Shown: positions 18,983-28,083 of the stretch, piece after piece
How positions within the stretch are numbered: the stretch's first letter is position 1
How the letters are laid out: each line of letters opens with the position of its first letter
Assembly (NCBI GenBank): GCA_029338875.1
Contig: JAQYBF010000049.1
Span: 1-49,106 of the forward strand
DNA: 49,106 nt
Direction: 5' to 3'
Source of the DNA: Lachnospiraceae bacterium
GTDB lineage: Bacteria > Bacillota > Clostridia > Lachnospirales > Lachnospiraceae
Program-made: the position numbers and the translations under genes
The notes under the pieces: model-generated
Told to the model about the DNA's origin: nothing
Seen by the model: the letters and a program-made list of their open reading frames with translations, nothing else
Database searches by the model: none

Positions 18983-19903
18983 TCACCTGCCCTCAAATAT
19001 AGTACCCTTCTGAATCTTGCCACGTTCGCAGAGAAGCATGCCAAATCCTCCGAGAAGGACGATGGCGGCGCCGATCATCTCGCTCGCTGTCATCCGGTCT
19101 CCGAACAGGAAGAAGACCAGAAGCGATGCGACAATTGGCATAAGAAGAAGAAAGGTTTTCACGATCCATACCGGGAAGTGCCGGAGGTCAAAGTAGTAGA
19201 CCAGATAGATTCCGGTCTGTCCAAGTCCGGCTAGAATGGACCAGATCAAAAGACTTCTGGAGCTGGCGAGGCGGGACAGCTGCCCCAGGGTTCCCATGAA
19301 TGCGCTTGTGATGAAAAAGAGAATCATGGTCACAAAATTATTGTAAAAGGCCACCGTATCATCGGATTGGGGATTCTTCTGATCCAACTGGGCCGATTTG
19401 ATCACGAAGGCATTCATGGAAACAAAGAGGGCGGATAGTATGAAAAAGATCGATCCTCTGTCAACCGTAAAGTGGCGGAAATCCACACCGACCACCAGGA
19501 ATACTCCAAAGAGCATGACCAGGGTCAGGAGCCACTCGACACCCCGGAATCGCTTCTTATAGATCAGACAGGAAATCAGGTTTACAAAAAGAATATCACA
19601 TTTCAGGAGGGCCGTCCCTGTGCCTGCAGAGGAAAGGGTCAGCCCGATAAAGGCGGTTAGATCCAGGGCAAAGCCCAGGCAGCCGATCAGAAGGAGCTTC
19701 CAGAGGACGCCCCTGACATGAAAGAGCTGTTTCAGCTCTCCCCTGGCCCCCATGATCACGATCAGAAGTATCATGGTCAGGAAGCGGATAACAATTCCGG
19801 TATCAAATACCGACATCTGTTTTACTGTCTGCTGACTTGCTACATAATAACCGCCCCAGATGAAACACAGACCGATCAGAGGCAGCAACTTTTTAGCACT
19901 CAT
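18983..19903 (-). CDS. EamA/DMT family transporter
   Basis: ~10 TM segments; LPLIGLCFIWGGYYVASQQTVK N-terminus; internal EamA-type duplication pattern. Confidence 0.85.
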   Translation of the reverse strand: MSAKKLLPLIGLCFIWGGYYVASQQTVKQMSVFDTGIVIRFLTMILLIVIMGARGELKQLFHVRGVLWKLLLIGCLGFALDLTAFIGLTLSSAGTGTALLKCDILFVNLISCLIYKKRFRGVEWLLTLVMLFGVFLVVGVDFRHFTVDRGSIFFILSALFVSMNAFVIKSAQLDQKNPQSDDTVAFYNNFVTMILFFITSAFMGTLGQLSRLASSRSLLIWSILAGLGQTGIYLVYYFDLRHFPVWIVKTFLLLMPIVASLLVFFLFGDRMTASEMIGAAIVLLGGFGMLLCERGKIQKGTIFEGR

Positions 19904-19909
19904 TTTCCA

Positions 19910-20752
19910 TCAACCCTTTACAGCACCGGCTGTCAGTCCGGCAATGATCTTCTCCTGGAAGACCATATAAATCACGATACTGGGAACCATGGCGATCACG
20001 ATTGCCGCATACATGGATACATAATCTGTCGAGAACTGGTTGGTAAAGTAGCGGATTCCGATCTGAATGGTCTTGGTCTCCGGAGATGAGGTCAAAAGGT
20101 TTGCATAGACGAATTCGTTCCAGCAGGTCAGGAAGCAGAAGGTTGCAGCTGTTACAATACCGGTCCGGATCAGAGGAAGGAAGATCTTGAAGAATCTTCC
20201 GAAGAAGCCGCAGCCGTCCACATAGGCGGCCTCTTCCACTTCACCTGGGAAGGAATCCATGAAGCCCCGGATGATGACCGTCGATACCGGCAGATTGACT
20301 GCGGTATAGAGGATGATCAGGGCCAGGAGAGAATCCAGAAGATGAAGCTTCTGGAAGGTCATGAAGTAAGGAACCATCATGGCATTCAGAGGGACCATGA
20401 TTCCGGAGGCAAAAAGCGCATAGATGATCTCACGTCCGCGGAAACGGAAGCGGCTTAAGGCGTAGCTTGCCATCGTTGCAATGAAGACATTAAGAATCGT
20501 TGCGGAGAAGGCAACGATAATCGAGTTAATGATCATGTGTCCCAGATTGGCCTGGTTCCAGGCATGCACATAATTGACGAGCTGCGGAATGGCCGGCCAG
20601 CTGAAGGGGCTGGCGATGTATTCCTTATTTGTCTTTAATGATGTTACAAAGAGCCAGAGCAGCGGAAACAGAGTATAGACCGCAAAGAAAATGATCAGGA
20701 TCCATTTCAGGATTCTTGAGCCCAGGCTGCCGAATTGTTTTTTTCCACTCAT
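19910..20752 (-). CDS. Carbohydrate ABC transporter permease (MalG type); start revised from the ORF track to MSGKKQFG
   Basis: EAA loop (GEVEEAAYVDGCGFFGRFFKIFLPLIRTGI); the first 21 ORF residues overlap the upstream permease gene. Confidence 0.9.
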   Translation of the reverse strand: MSGKKQFGSLGSRILKWILIIFFAVYTLFPLLWLFVTSLKTNKEYIASPFSWPAIPQLVNYVHAWNQANLGHMIINSIIVAFSATILNVFIATMASYALSRFRFRGREIIYALFASGIMVPLNAMMVPYFMTFQKLHLLDSLLALIILYTAVNLPVSTVIIRGFMDSFPGEVEEAAYVDGCGFFGRFFKIFLPLIRTGIVTAATFCFLTCWNEFVYANLLTSSPETKTIQIGIRYFTNQFSTDYVSMYAAIVIAMVPSIVIYMVFQEKIIAGLTAGAVKG

Positions 20753-20762
20753 ATGAGCCTCC

Positions 20763-21644
20763 TCAATTTTCTTCGTCTGTCTTGATATGGGCGAAAATCG
20801 TCCGGATCGCAACAATCACGACAACACCTAACATAATGAGAACGACCGAAGATGCATTGGCAATGCCGTATTTATTGTTCCTCATCTTGTTATAGAGATA
20901 GAGGACAATTACGGAGGTCTTGTTGGCCGGGCCGCCATTGGTCAGAAGGTAGATATTCTCGAAGGTTCTGAGTCCGAAGACCGCTGCCAGAAGGACGCAG
21001 GTCTGGATGGAGGACTTGATCATGGGAATGGTGATATAGAAATCGATCTGAAGCTCTGAGGCTCCGTCAATCCGGGCGGCTTCATAATAGTCTTCCGGTA
21101 CATTGGCGATACCGGCCATGATGATGGTCATGTAATAGCCGATGTAGAAAAGTCCGTAGATCAGGACGCAGGGAAAAGCGGTTTTGGGATTTCCCAGCCA
21201 GTTGGTCGCATATTTGCCGAGGCCGATGGCCTTTAAAATACCATTTAAGAGGCCGTAGTCACTGTTGTAGACAGCGCCCCACATGGCGGCAAGAGCAACA
21301 CCCGAAATAACTTGAGGAAGGAAATATACGGTACGGAAGAATTTCCATCCTCTCGGCTGCTTGGACAGGATCATTGCCATAAGAAGGGCCAGTCCCACCT
21401 GAACGACGACTGCACAGACGGCCCAGATCACGTTGTTTCTTAAACTGTGAATAAAGACCGGATCCGAAAGGATCTTTTTATAGTTTTCAATTCCGTTGAA
21501 GACCGGAGCTGTAATTCCGTTCCATTCGGTGAAGCTTCGAACAATAACATAGAACACCGGATAGATGAAGAACACTGCAAACAGAAAAACTGCCGGCAGA
21601 AGGAAGATACAGATACCGATCCTGGCTTCTTTGTTCAGTTTCAT
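20763..21644 (-). CDS. Carbohydrate ABC transporter permease (MalF type)
   Basis: EAA loop (DYYEAARIDGASELQIDFYITIPMIKSSI). Confidence 0.9.
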   Translation of the reverse strand: MKLNKEARIGICIFLLPAVFLFAVFFIYPVFYVIVRSFTEWNGITAPVFNGIENYKKILSDPVFIHSLRNNVIWAVCAVVVQVGLALLMAMILSKQPRGWKFFRTVYFLPQVISGVALAAMWGAVYNSDYGLLNGILKAIGLGKYATNWLGNPKTAFPCVLIYGLFYIGYYMTIIMAGIANVPEDYYEAARIDGASELQIDFYITIPMIKSSIQTCVLLAAVFGLRTFENIYLLTNGGPANKTSVIVLYLYNKMRNNKYGIANASSVVLIMLGVVVIVAIRTIFAHIKTDEEN

Positions 21645-21737
21645 ATTTGAATCCCCTTTGAAGTACTTGTAAACTGCCTTTCAATCGCTTAATCAACTGC
21701 TTTTGAACAGCAATTTTCGCATTTTCAGATAAAAAAT

Positions 21738-21762
21738 GCCGGCTGCGGCATTGGCAGCCGGC
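21738..21762 (-). terminator. Intercistronic hairpin between SBP and permease genes
   Basis: gccggctgc / gcagccggc 9-bp stem flanked by A/T runs on both sides. Confidence 0.7.
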
Positions 21763-21772
21763 GTCATATTTT

Positions 21773-23044
21773 TTATTCCTCGTTATCAGCTTTCAGCGTT
21801 TCTACGAAAGTCTTGGCATCGATCGATCCGGAAAGGAAGGACTCCAGCTGCGGAGAAAGGTCATTTGCGCAGGTGGTAGATACGGAACTCTCGAAGGAAG
21901 GAATCAGAACCTTTGCACTGTCGCGGAGCTTCAGAATCTCGCTGACATAGGCATTATCAACGGTATTTTCCTTGGGAACAAAGACGGAGCCGGAGGAATT
22001 GGAAAGCTCGGTCAGACGGTCGGCATCGGTGACATAGGTCATGAATGCCTCGACGGCCTTCTGCTTTGCCTTATCTTTTACGGCACCGGAAAGAATGTAG
22101 GCCTGGGTGTACTGGATAATGGTATTGCCGGGGCCTGCAGAGAACTTCAGGTTGTCATAGACACCGTCAGCCGCATTCTGCTGAATGTTGGACAGGATCC
22201 AGGTTCCGTTGGTGTAGACTGCTGTCTCCTGGTTGAAGAAATGTGCGTTAACATCCTTGGCCTGAGCGCCGATGGCATCGGAAGGAGCGTAGCTGTAGAC
22301 TTCCTTGAGCCAGTTTGCTGCATCGACGAAGTCATTCTCATTCCACTTTCCGGAAATGGCATCAGCACCGCCCTTTTCGCCAAGCGCATAGGTGTACCAG
22401 AGCATTGCGGTCCAGGCATTGGATGCTGTCATGAAGGATGCAGGTGTGGAAACGCCGGAAGCCTTCAGCTTGTCGAAGGTCTCAATATATTCGTCTGTGG
22501 TGGTCGGAAGGTCTGTAATACCTGCCTTCTCAAGAAGAGAACCGTTCCAGATAACCGGAATGACGGCTGCTTCCCAGGGAAGTGCGTAGTTTTTGCCATC
22601 GACCTGCTCGTTTTTCAGAACGCCGTTCGAATATTTGCTCTTCATATCATCGCCAGACAGAAAATCGGTCAGATCCAGAACCTTGCCCGACTGGGAATAA
22701 AGCTCTACATCCGCCTTGGTCTTTACCGAGAAGAGATCCGGAGCGTCTCCGGAGGAGATACTGGTCCGGATATAATCGGCATAAGCATCATAGTCGGTGT
22801 AGTCCTTGATTGTGATGTGATATTTGCCCTCATTTTCCGAATTGAAGCCGTCGACGATCTTCTTGAAGCCCTCTGCCTTGGAGTCTGTACCGACCCAGAT
22901 GCAGGGGAAAGTCAGATCAACTTCGCCGCTGCTGCTCGAGCTGTCTTTTGACGAGCTGGTGCTCTTCTTCGATGAACCGCAGCCTGCAAATAAACTTGCG
23001 ATCATCGAAACCCCCAATACTGCTGCAAGTAGTTTCTTTCTCAT
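21773..23044 (-). CDS. Carbohydrate ABC transporter substrate-binding lipoprotein
   Basis: Lipobox (IASLFAGCGSSKKSTSSS), family 1 SBP layout. Confidence 0.9.
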   Translation of the reverse strand: MRKKLLAAVLGVSMIASLFAGCGSSKKSTSSSKDSSSSSGEVDLTFPCIWVGTDSKAEGFKKIVDGFNSENEGKYHITIKDYTDYDAYADYIRTSISSGDAPDLFSVKTKADVELYSQSGKVLDLTDFLSGDDMKSKYSNGVLKNEQVDGKNYALPWEAAVIPVIWNGSLLEKAGITDLPTTTDEYIETFDKLKASGVSTPASFMTASNAWTAMLWYTYALGEKGGADAISGKWNENDFVDAANWLKEVYSYAPSDAIGAQAKDVNAHFFNQETAVYTNGTWILSNIQQNAADGVYDNLKFSAGPGNTIIQYTQAYILSGAVKDKAKQKAVEAFMTYVTDADRLTELSNSSGSVFVPKENTVDNAYVSEILKLRDSAKVLIPSFESSVSTTCANDLSPQLESFLSGSIDAKTFVETLKADNEE

Positions 23045-23285
23045 GCCTAAATACCCCCTTTTGTGTTTAAGACTTTTAAGAAAAGCAACTCTTCAAATTG
23101 GAAAAATGCCATAAATCTGCCCCGTATTTCAAGTGTAACGGCATGTTTTTCCCTCTTTCTGATAAACAGAATAGCAGTTTCATGTTAATTTTTCAAGTGT
23201 TTTAATTAAATTCTTTAAATGAAATTTGAAAATGGTCATGTTTGATTTTCCGCCGGATTTTATGGAGAAAAACAGGCGTAGAAAT

Positions 23286-25184
23286 TTACCGGCGGAGAGC
23301 GCTGACTTCCGCTGTTTCCATTGCATGCCGGCTCAGTTCCTCCGCAGATGGAATTCTGCCGACCACATTCTGATTCAGCCAGTTCATGGAAATAATTTCA
23401 TCTCTTGACAGTCTTCTGCCATCTGCAGAAATGCTGGTCTGATCCTGCAAGGTAATCTTATCCTCGAAGGGATGGAAGGAATCCTCGGCAATCAGTTTCT
23501 TAAAAGTAGCCGCCAAGCGTCTGGAACTGTCCGGCAGATGAGGCGATAGAATCAGATCGATAACGCCTGAAGGAAGACCGAACCAGTAATTGAAGGATCT
23601 TGAGGATCCGCCGTTTCTTCTGTCATAGGATCCGTCCAGAACGGAAGCAAGGATTTTCTCATAATAGCAGCCCCAATTCCATACCGGTGCAGCCAGATTC
23701 ACAATCGTTCCGTTCGGCTTTCTAAGGAACAGCCCGTATTCCCGCGTCTGTCTCTCCGGTTTGATCAGGTCATGACCGGAGATGACAGAAATCGATTTGA
23801 TTTCTTCCTCCATTTCCGGGTCCGGAACTCTGAGGGTATTCCAGCGGAGATAGACCCTGGCCTTTGGATCGATCAATGAAGCCCCGATGGCAAAGGCATT
23901 GATGTTTGATATGGTGCCGTAGATCGGATAATTTGCCAGATAGGCTATCCTGTGGTCCTCCGCTGCCTGGGCTGCCAGTATGCCAAGAAGGAATTTTACT
24001 TCATACATGCGGCTGTAATAGGTCCGGACTGCTCCCGAAGGAAGATTCAGAGAGCAGTTCAGAAAGCGGACATGCGGGTAATGGATGGCCGCCTGGCTGG
24101 TCTCCGGCATCATTGCCGGCGAGGCTGTGAAAATAACCTCCGCTCCCTCTTCCACTGCCTGGTCAATGGCCTGCCGAAGGCCCTCTTCACTCCCGACAGC
24201 ATTCTTCATCATGGTCTTAACTTTCCCCTGAAAGACCCCTTCCACATGATTTCTTCCCAGCTCATGGCCGTAAAGCCAACCGGAGCTTCGGAAGTCACTG
24301 TCGTAAAGGAAGGCTGCCCTAAGCGGATGCTCGACGGAATAGGAAGGACGTAAGAATACCGGCCGGTACTCTCCTTCTCCCTCTTTCAAGGTGAACTGGC
24401 GGGAGGGAAGATTTTCCGCAGAGAACTCTCCCCAAAGCTTTCCGATCCGGGCACGGAGAAGCTCCGTGCTTTCTGATAGAATGCTGTCCAGAGGATAGAA
24501 ATCCAGGAAGACCAGGAAGGCATCCCCTATGGTAAATTCCTCCTTCTGGCCGAAGGTCCTGTACTGATCAGCAAAGGTCAGGTAGGCATTTCTGAGGAGA
24601 CTGGTCTTGTCCTCGGGCCAGGGATTCAGGCAGTCTTCTCCCATGCGGCCGGCCAGGTCCCGAAAACGGCCCCGGGCCGAGAAATAGATCTCATTAATCC
24701 CGCTGGCCCTGGAGAAATCGTTGAATTCATAATAGATCTCAACCTCCGGACTTCCATCCCGGACCGGCAGGAGGCGGTAGACATCAGCAGTCACGGTCAC
24801 CGCTCCGAAATAGCGGAGAACCGATACTCTCTTATTTCCCTCTGCCACATAGTACTTGCGGAGATATTCGTAAACCTTGATAGGATCCGAGATGCCCTGG
24901 CGGTCCTGATAATGATAGACATTCTCCCATTTCCTGGCAAATTCCGACTTCTCGGACAGGACCGGATAGAAATCCCGGGAAAAGGATCTGGCCCGAAGAC
25001 GGGTCAGGGTCCCTGCGATCTCATCCAGGGGAATTTCCTCCTGGCCCATGGAAATCTCCTTCAGACGGTGGATATCCCCGGCAGCCTCTTCCAGAGAAAG
25101 AAGGGTCGTCCTTTTTCCTGTTAGAAGTGCTGTTCTCTGGGAACGCAGACCAAGTTTTCTGGCTTTCGGATAATAAATCAGCAT
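23286..25184 (-). CDS. Soluble fusion protein: ParB-like N-terminal region plus BMP/PnrA-like domain (copy 2); start revised to MLIYYPKARKLG
   Basis: IPLDEIAGTLTRLRARS...DPIKVYEYLRKYYVAEGNKRVSVLRYFGA and YGHELGRNHVEGVFQGKVKTMMKNAVGSEEGLRQAIDQAVEEGAEVIFTASPAMM; co-linear with 11705-13648 along its whole length. Confidence 0.65.
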   Translation of the reverse strand: MLIYYPKARKLGLRSQRTALLTGKRTTLLSLEEAAGDIHRLKEISMGQEEIPLDEIAGTLTRLRARSFSRDFYPVLSEKSEFARKWENVYHYQDRQGISDPIKVYEYLRKYYVAEGNKRVSVLRYFGAVTVTADVYRLLPVRDGSPEVEIYYEFNDFSRASGINEIYFSARGRFRDLAGRMGEDCLNPWPEDKTSLLRNAYLTFADQYRTFGQKEEFTIGDAFLVFLDFYPLDSILSESTELLRARIGKLWGEFSAENLPSRQFTLKEGEGEYRPVFLRPSYSVEHPLRAAFLYDSDFRSSGWLYGHELGRNHVEGVFQGKVKTMMKNAVGSEEGLRQAIDQAVEEGAEVIFTASPAMMPETSQAAIHYPHVRFLNCSLNLPSGAVRTYYSRMYEVKFLLGILAAQAAEDHRIAYLANYPIYGTISNINAFAIGASLIDPKARVYLRWNTLRVPDPEMEEEIKSISVISGHDLIKPERQTREYGLFLRKPNGTIVNLAAPVWNWGCYYEKILASVLDGSYDRRNGGSSRSFNYWFGLPSGVIDLILSPHLPDSSRRLAATFKKLIAEDSFHPFEDKITLQDQTSISADGRRLSRDEIISMNWLNQNVVGRIPSAEELSRHAMETAEVSALRR

Positions 25185-25306
25185 AGAAATTCCCCCAGAT
25201 TTATCAAACAGTTTCATGCTTTTTCGTATGTTTTTCGGAATTTTCGTTGTTTTTCATACACTCTGAGACTTTCGTCTGAGTTATAATATATCGCAAGTGG
25301 GAATTA

Positions 25307-25320
25307 AAACGAAATCGTTT
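25307..25320. promoter_or_regulatory. Putative operator AAACGAAATCGTTT
   Basis: Inverted repeat AAACGA-AA-TCGTTT in the divergent intergenic region; same core as 5999-6012 and 6206-6219. Confidence 0.6.
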
Positions 25321-25503
25321 ACTGAAAAGTTCCCTTCAATCATATAGAATAAAGGATAAACAGAAAGATATCAAAGAAAAACATTCGAAAGGACCAATAC
25401 ATTAACCCGGTCAGAAAATATAAAGTTCAGAGTAATTTAAGGTTCTCAGGCATATAATAAAGAAAGGGAGAATCACCGAACACCTTTATTAAGGGGGCAG
25501 ATT

Positions 25504-26811
25504 ATGGCAGGAAAAGACGGAATAAATATGCTGGATGTGAAGATCAGAAACCGCTGCTCTATTCTGGAACTGATCTATCAATCCCGCCAGATCCCACGGA
25601 AGGATATCGCCAAGGCACTCGGGCTGACTCCGGCAGCGATCACACTCATTACAAACGACCTGATCAGGGAAGGCATCCTGGTCGAAAAGGCAAAGAAGGA
25701 ATCCCAGGCACGGGGACGAAGGGAGGTTCTCCTCGAAATCCAGGCCGAAAAGTTCAGTGTCATCGGCGTCAATATCACTCGGCACCATTATGAAATTCTC
25801 TGTACAGATCTATCAACGAAAGAGCTCTATCACAAGCGCGTCAGCACCATAGAATTCCATTCGGATGCCAATCTCATCATGGATGCCATTGCAAAGACCA
25901 TTGAAAAGGACATCCTCTCCTCTTCTGTTCTGAAGAAGAAGAAACTCTTAAGCATCGGTATTTCCACCCTTGGAATCGTTCAGACGGAGCTCGGCATCAG
26001 TCTGAATTCCTATGGCGTCTTCCATGGTCAGGCTGCCCTGAAGGACTTCTTTGAGAATCGTTTTTCCGTTCCGGTCATCGTCACCAATAATATCTGTGCC
26101 GATGCTCACGCTGAGGCTTTCCTGAAGAAGACTTCTGTTCAGAGCGGTTCTCTCCTTTTTATCAAATATGGACCGGGAATCGGATCTGCCATGATCCGGA
26201 CCAGGGATTACTTCAACATTTATGACTATAAAGCCGTCCAGATTGGCCATACCATTACAGAGCCCTTCGGGAAGCCCTGTATCTGCGGCAACAGCGGCTG
26301 TCTGGAAACGGTTGTCAGCTATCCCAATGTCATAAGCGAGCTCTATAACATGATCAGTCCCGAGACGACTCCGGAGCTCTATGAGGCCTGGAAGCATGTT
26401 CCCTTTAACCAGATGACTCTCCGGGATTCCGGCGAGGATCTGATGGAGCACGTTTTCACAAGCTATGACAGAGGCAACGCCGTGGTCGGCCAGGAAATCC
26501 GCCGGATTCTCGCCAATATGGCCGTTGCCATCGAGAATGCCATCACTCTTTTAAATCCCCAGCGGGTCATCCTCTACGGCGGTGCCTTCCAGCACCGGAG
26601 ATTCCGCGATGCCCTGCTGTCGCAGCTGTCTGTCTTCACGAGATCTCAGAAGGTCGGTATTTCCGAGTTCAATATGAAACTGGATGCCCTGGGCCCTGTC
26701 ACTGCAGCAATTTCACTCTTCTTCCTGAACGGCGGAAGAATCCCGGACCAGAATCCGCTTTCAGAAGCAGCTCTGCTTTCGGACCGGGCTCCAGTTTTAT
26801 CTGAAAGCTGA
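25504..26811 (+). CDS. ROK family transcriptional regulator (NagC/XylR-like)
   Basis: N-terminal HTH (RQIPRKDIAKALGLTPAAITLITNDLIREGIL) and ROK domain with zinc motif GKPCICGNSGCLETVVS. Confidence 0.92.
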   Translation: MAGKDGINMLDVKIRNRCSILELIYQSRQIPRKDIAKALGLTPAAITLITNDLIREGILVEKAKKESQARGRREVLLEIQAEKFSVIGVNITRHHYEILCTDLSTKELYHKRVSTIEFHSDANLIMDAIAKTIEKDILSSSVLKKKKLLSIGISTLGIVQTELGISLNSYGVFHGQAALKDFFENRFSVPVIVTNNICADAHAEAFLKKTSVQSGSLLFIKYGPGIGSAMIRTRDYFNIYDYKAVQIGHTITEPFGKPCICGNSGCLETVVSYPNVISELYNMISPETTPELYEAWKHVPFNQMTLRDSGEDLMEHVFTSYDRGNAVVGQEIRRILANMAVAIENAITLLNPQRVILYGGAFQHRRFRDALLSQLSVFTRSQKVGISEFNMKLDALGPVTAAISLFFLNGGRIPDQNPLSEAALLSDRAPVLSES

Positions 26812-26876
26812 GGGCCGGCCGGTAAGTCTTTCAGTAAGACCAAGGGCACACTTCCAGATCAAGTGTCCATAAAAAA

Positions 26877-26902
26877 GGCGTCTGAGAAAATTCTCAGACG
26901 CC
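26877..26902. terminator. Bidirectional terminator between convergent genes
   Basis: ggcgtctgagaa / ttctcagacgcc perfect stem, A run upstream and T run downstream. Confidence 0.85.
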
Positions 26903-26923
26903 GCTTTTTATTCTTTCAATTTT

Positions 26924-27985
26924 TCAGACCATATAGCCGCGGATGACCTGTACAAGGTCATCATAGCCGCCTAGGAACTGGTTCAGGGTGGTGCGGAAAC
27001 CGCCGTAATTTACGAATTCCGACGGCTTCATACCATCCTCGCGGAAGGACTTGGCAAATTCCGGAATCTTCCGGAGCTCCTTCATGATCTCCTCCGGAAC
27101 CGGGTCATCGATCCGGGACTTAACCTCAATATCGCAGGCCTCCAGGCGTTTCCACCACTTGTAGTTGATGGTCTGGGCCAGATCGCCGCCGATCAGCTGG
27201 CTCCAGTGATAATGATTGCGGTTGGCTGCAGAAAGAAGGCGGGTCCGGTAGCCTCTCTCCTGATAGATCCGGTAGGCTTCCTTGATAACAGCAACACCGG
27301 CCCATTCCAGGGCTTCCGGGTTTACGATCAGACCGGTCTCATTGCAGTACTTCTTCAGCCAGTCATCGGTCCGGCCGATCATGATGGTGCAGACCGGTCC
27401 CATATTTTCTGTCGGAAGTCCCTCGGCCTCCCGGCGCTTCAGGCCCCGTTCTACAGCTTCTGCTACTGCAACTGCCTGGGCAACCGTAAAGGATACGGTC
27501 GCATTGGTCGAGGCTCCCCGGTAGGTTGCCTCTTCTATGGCCCGGATGCCGGCCTCCGATGCCGGAATCTTGATCATCATGTTTTCGCCCAGGGAATTTA
27601 AATGCATAGCCTGCTCAACCATCTTCGATGCATTCCGGTAATATTTGGCATTGACCTGAATGGAGAGACGGCCTTTCTTTCCCTTATACTCCTCAAATTT
27701 CGGAAGCAGCTTCTTACTCCGAAGTGCTCCTACCTCATCGATCAGTGCCCAAGTAATCTCATCCTCTGTCGCTTCCGGCATGTCCCTGATCAGCTTTTTA
27801 ATCTCCGGTTCCCAGAGATCCATCTCTTCTTTTACTACTGATCCGACAATGATGGGATTGGAGGTTGCCCCGACGATTCCTCGCTCAAGGCCGTAATTCA
27901 GTTCCTCTTCTCCGCAGGAATCCATCCAGAGATCGGTCTGCGGAAATTTCTTAACGCTTTCTGCAAGCTTTCCTAACTTAGCCAT
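26924..27985 (-). CDS. Transaldolase family protein (long form, 353 aa)
   Basis: VGATSNPIIVGSV, NMMIKIPASEAGIRAIEEATYRGASTNATVSFTVAQAV (Schiff-base Lys region). Confidence 0.85.
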   Translation of the reverse strand: MAKLGKLAESVKKFPQTDLWMDSCGEEELNYGLERGIVGATSNPIIVGSVVKEEMDLWEPEIKKLIRDMPEATEDEITWALIDEVGALRSKKLLPKFEEYKGKKGRLSIQVNAKYYRNASKMVEQAMHLNSLGENMMIKIPASEAGIRAIEEATYRGASTNATVSFTVAQAVAVAEAVERGLKRREAEGLPTENMGPVCTIMIGRTDDWLKKYCNETGLIVNPEALEWAGVAVIKEAYRIYQERGYRTRLLSAANRNHYHWSQLIGGDLAQTINYKWWKRLEACDIEVKSRIDDPVPEEIMKELRKIPEFAKSFREDGMKPSEFVNYGGFRTTLNQFLGGYDDLVQVIRGYMV

Positions 27986-28083
27986 GTTCTGCCCCTTTTC
28001 TATCTGATGATATGGATGTCATAAGTGTAAGCAGCGGATCCTCTGCGCAGCTGGCACTCTTCAGATCCGCTCCTGGCAATGAT

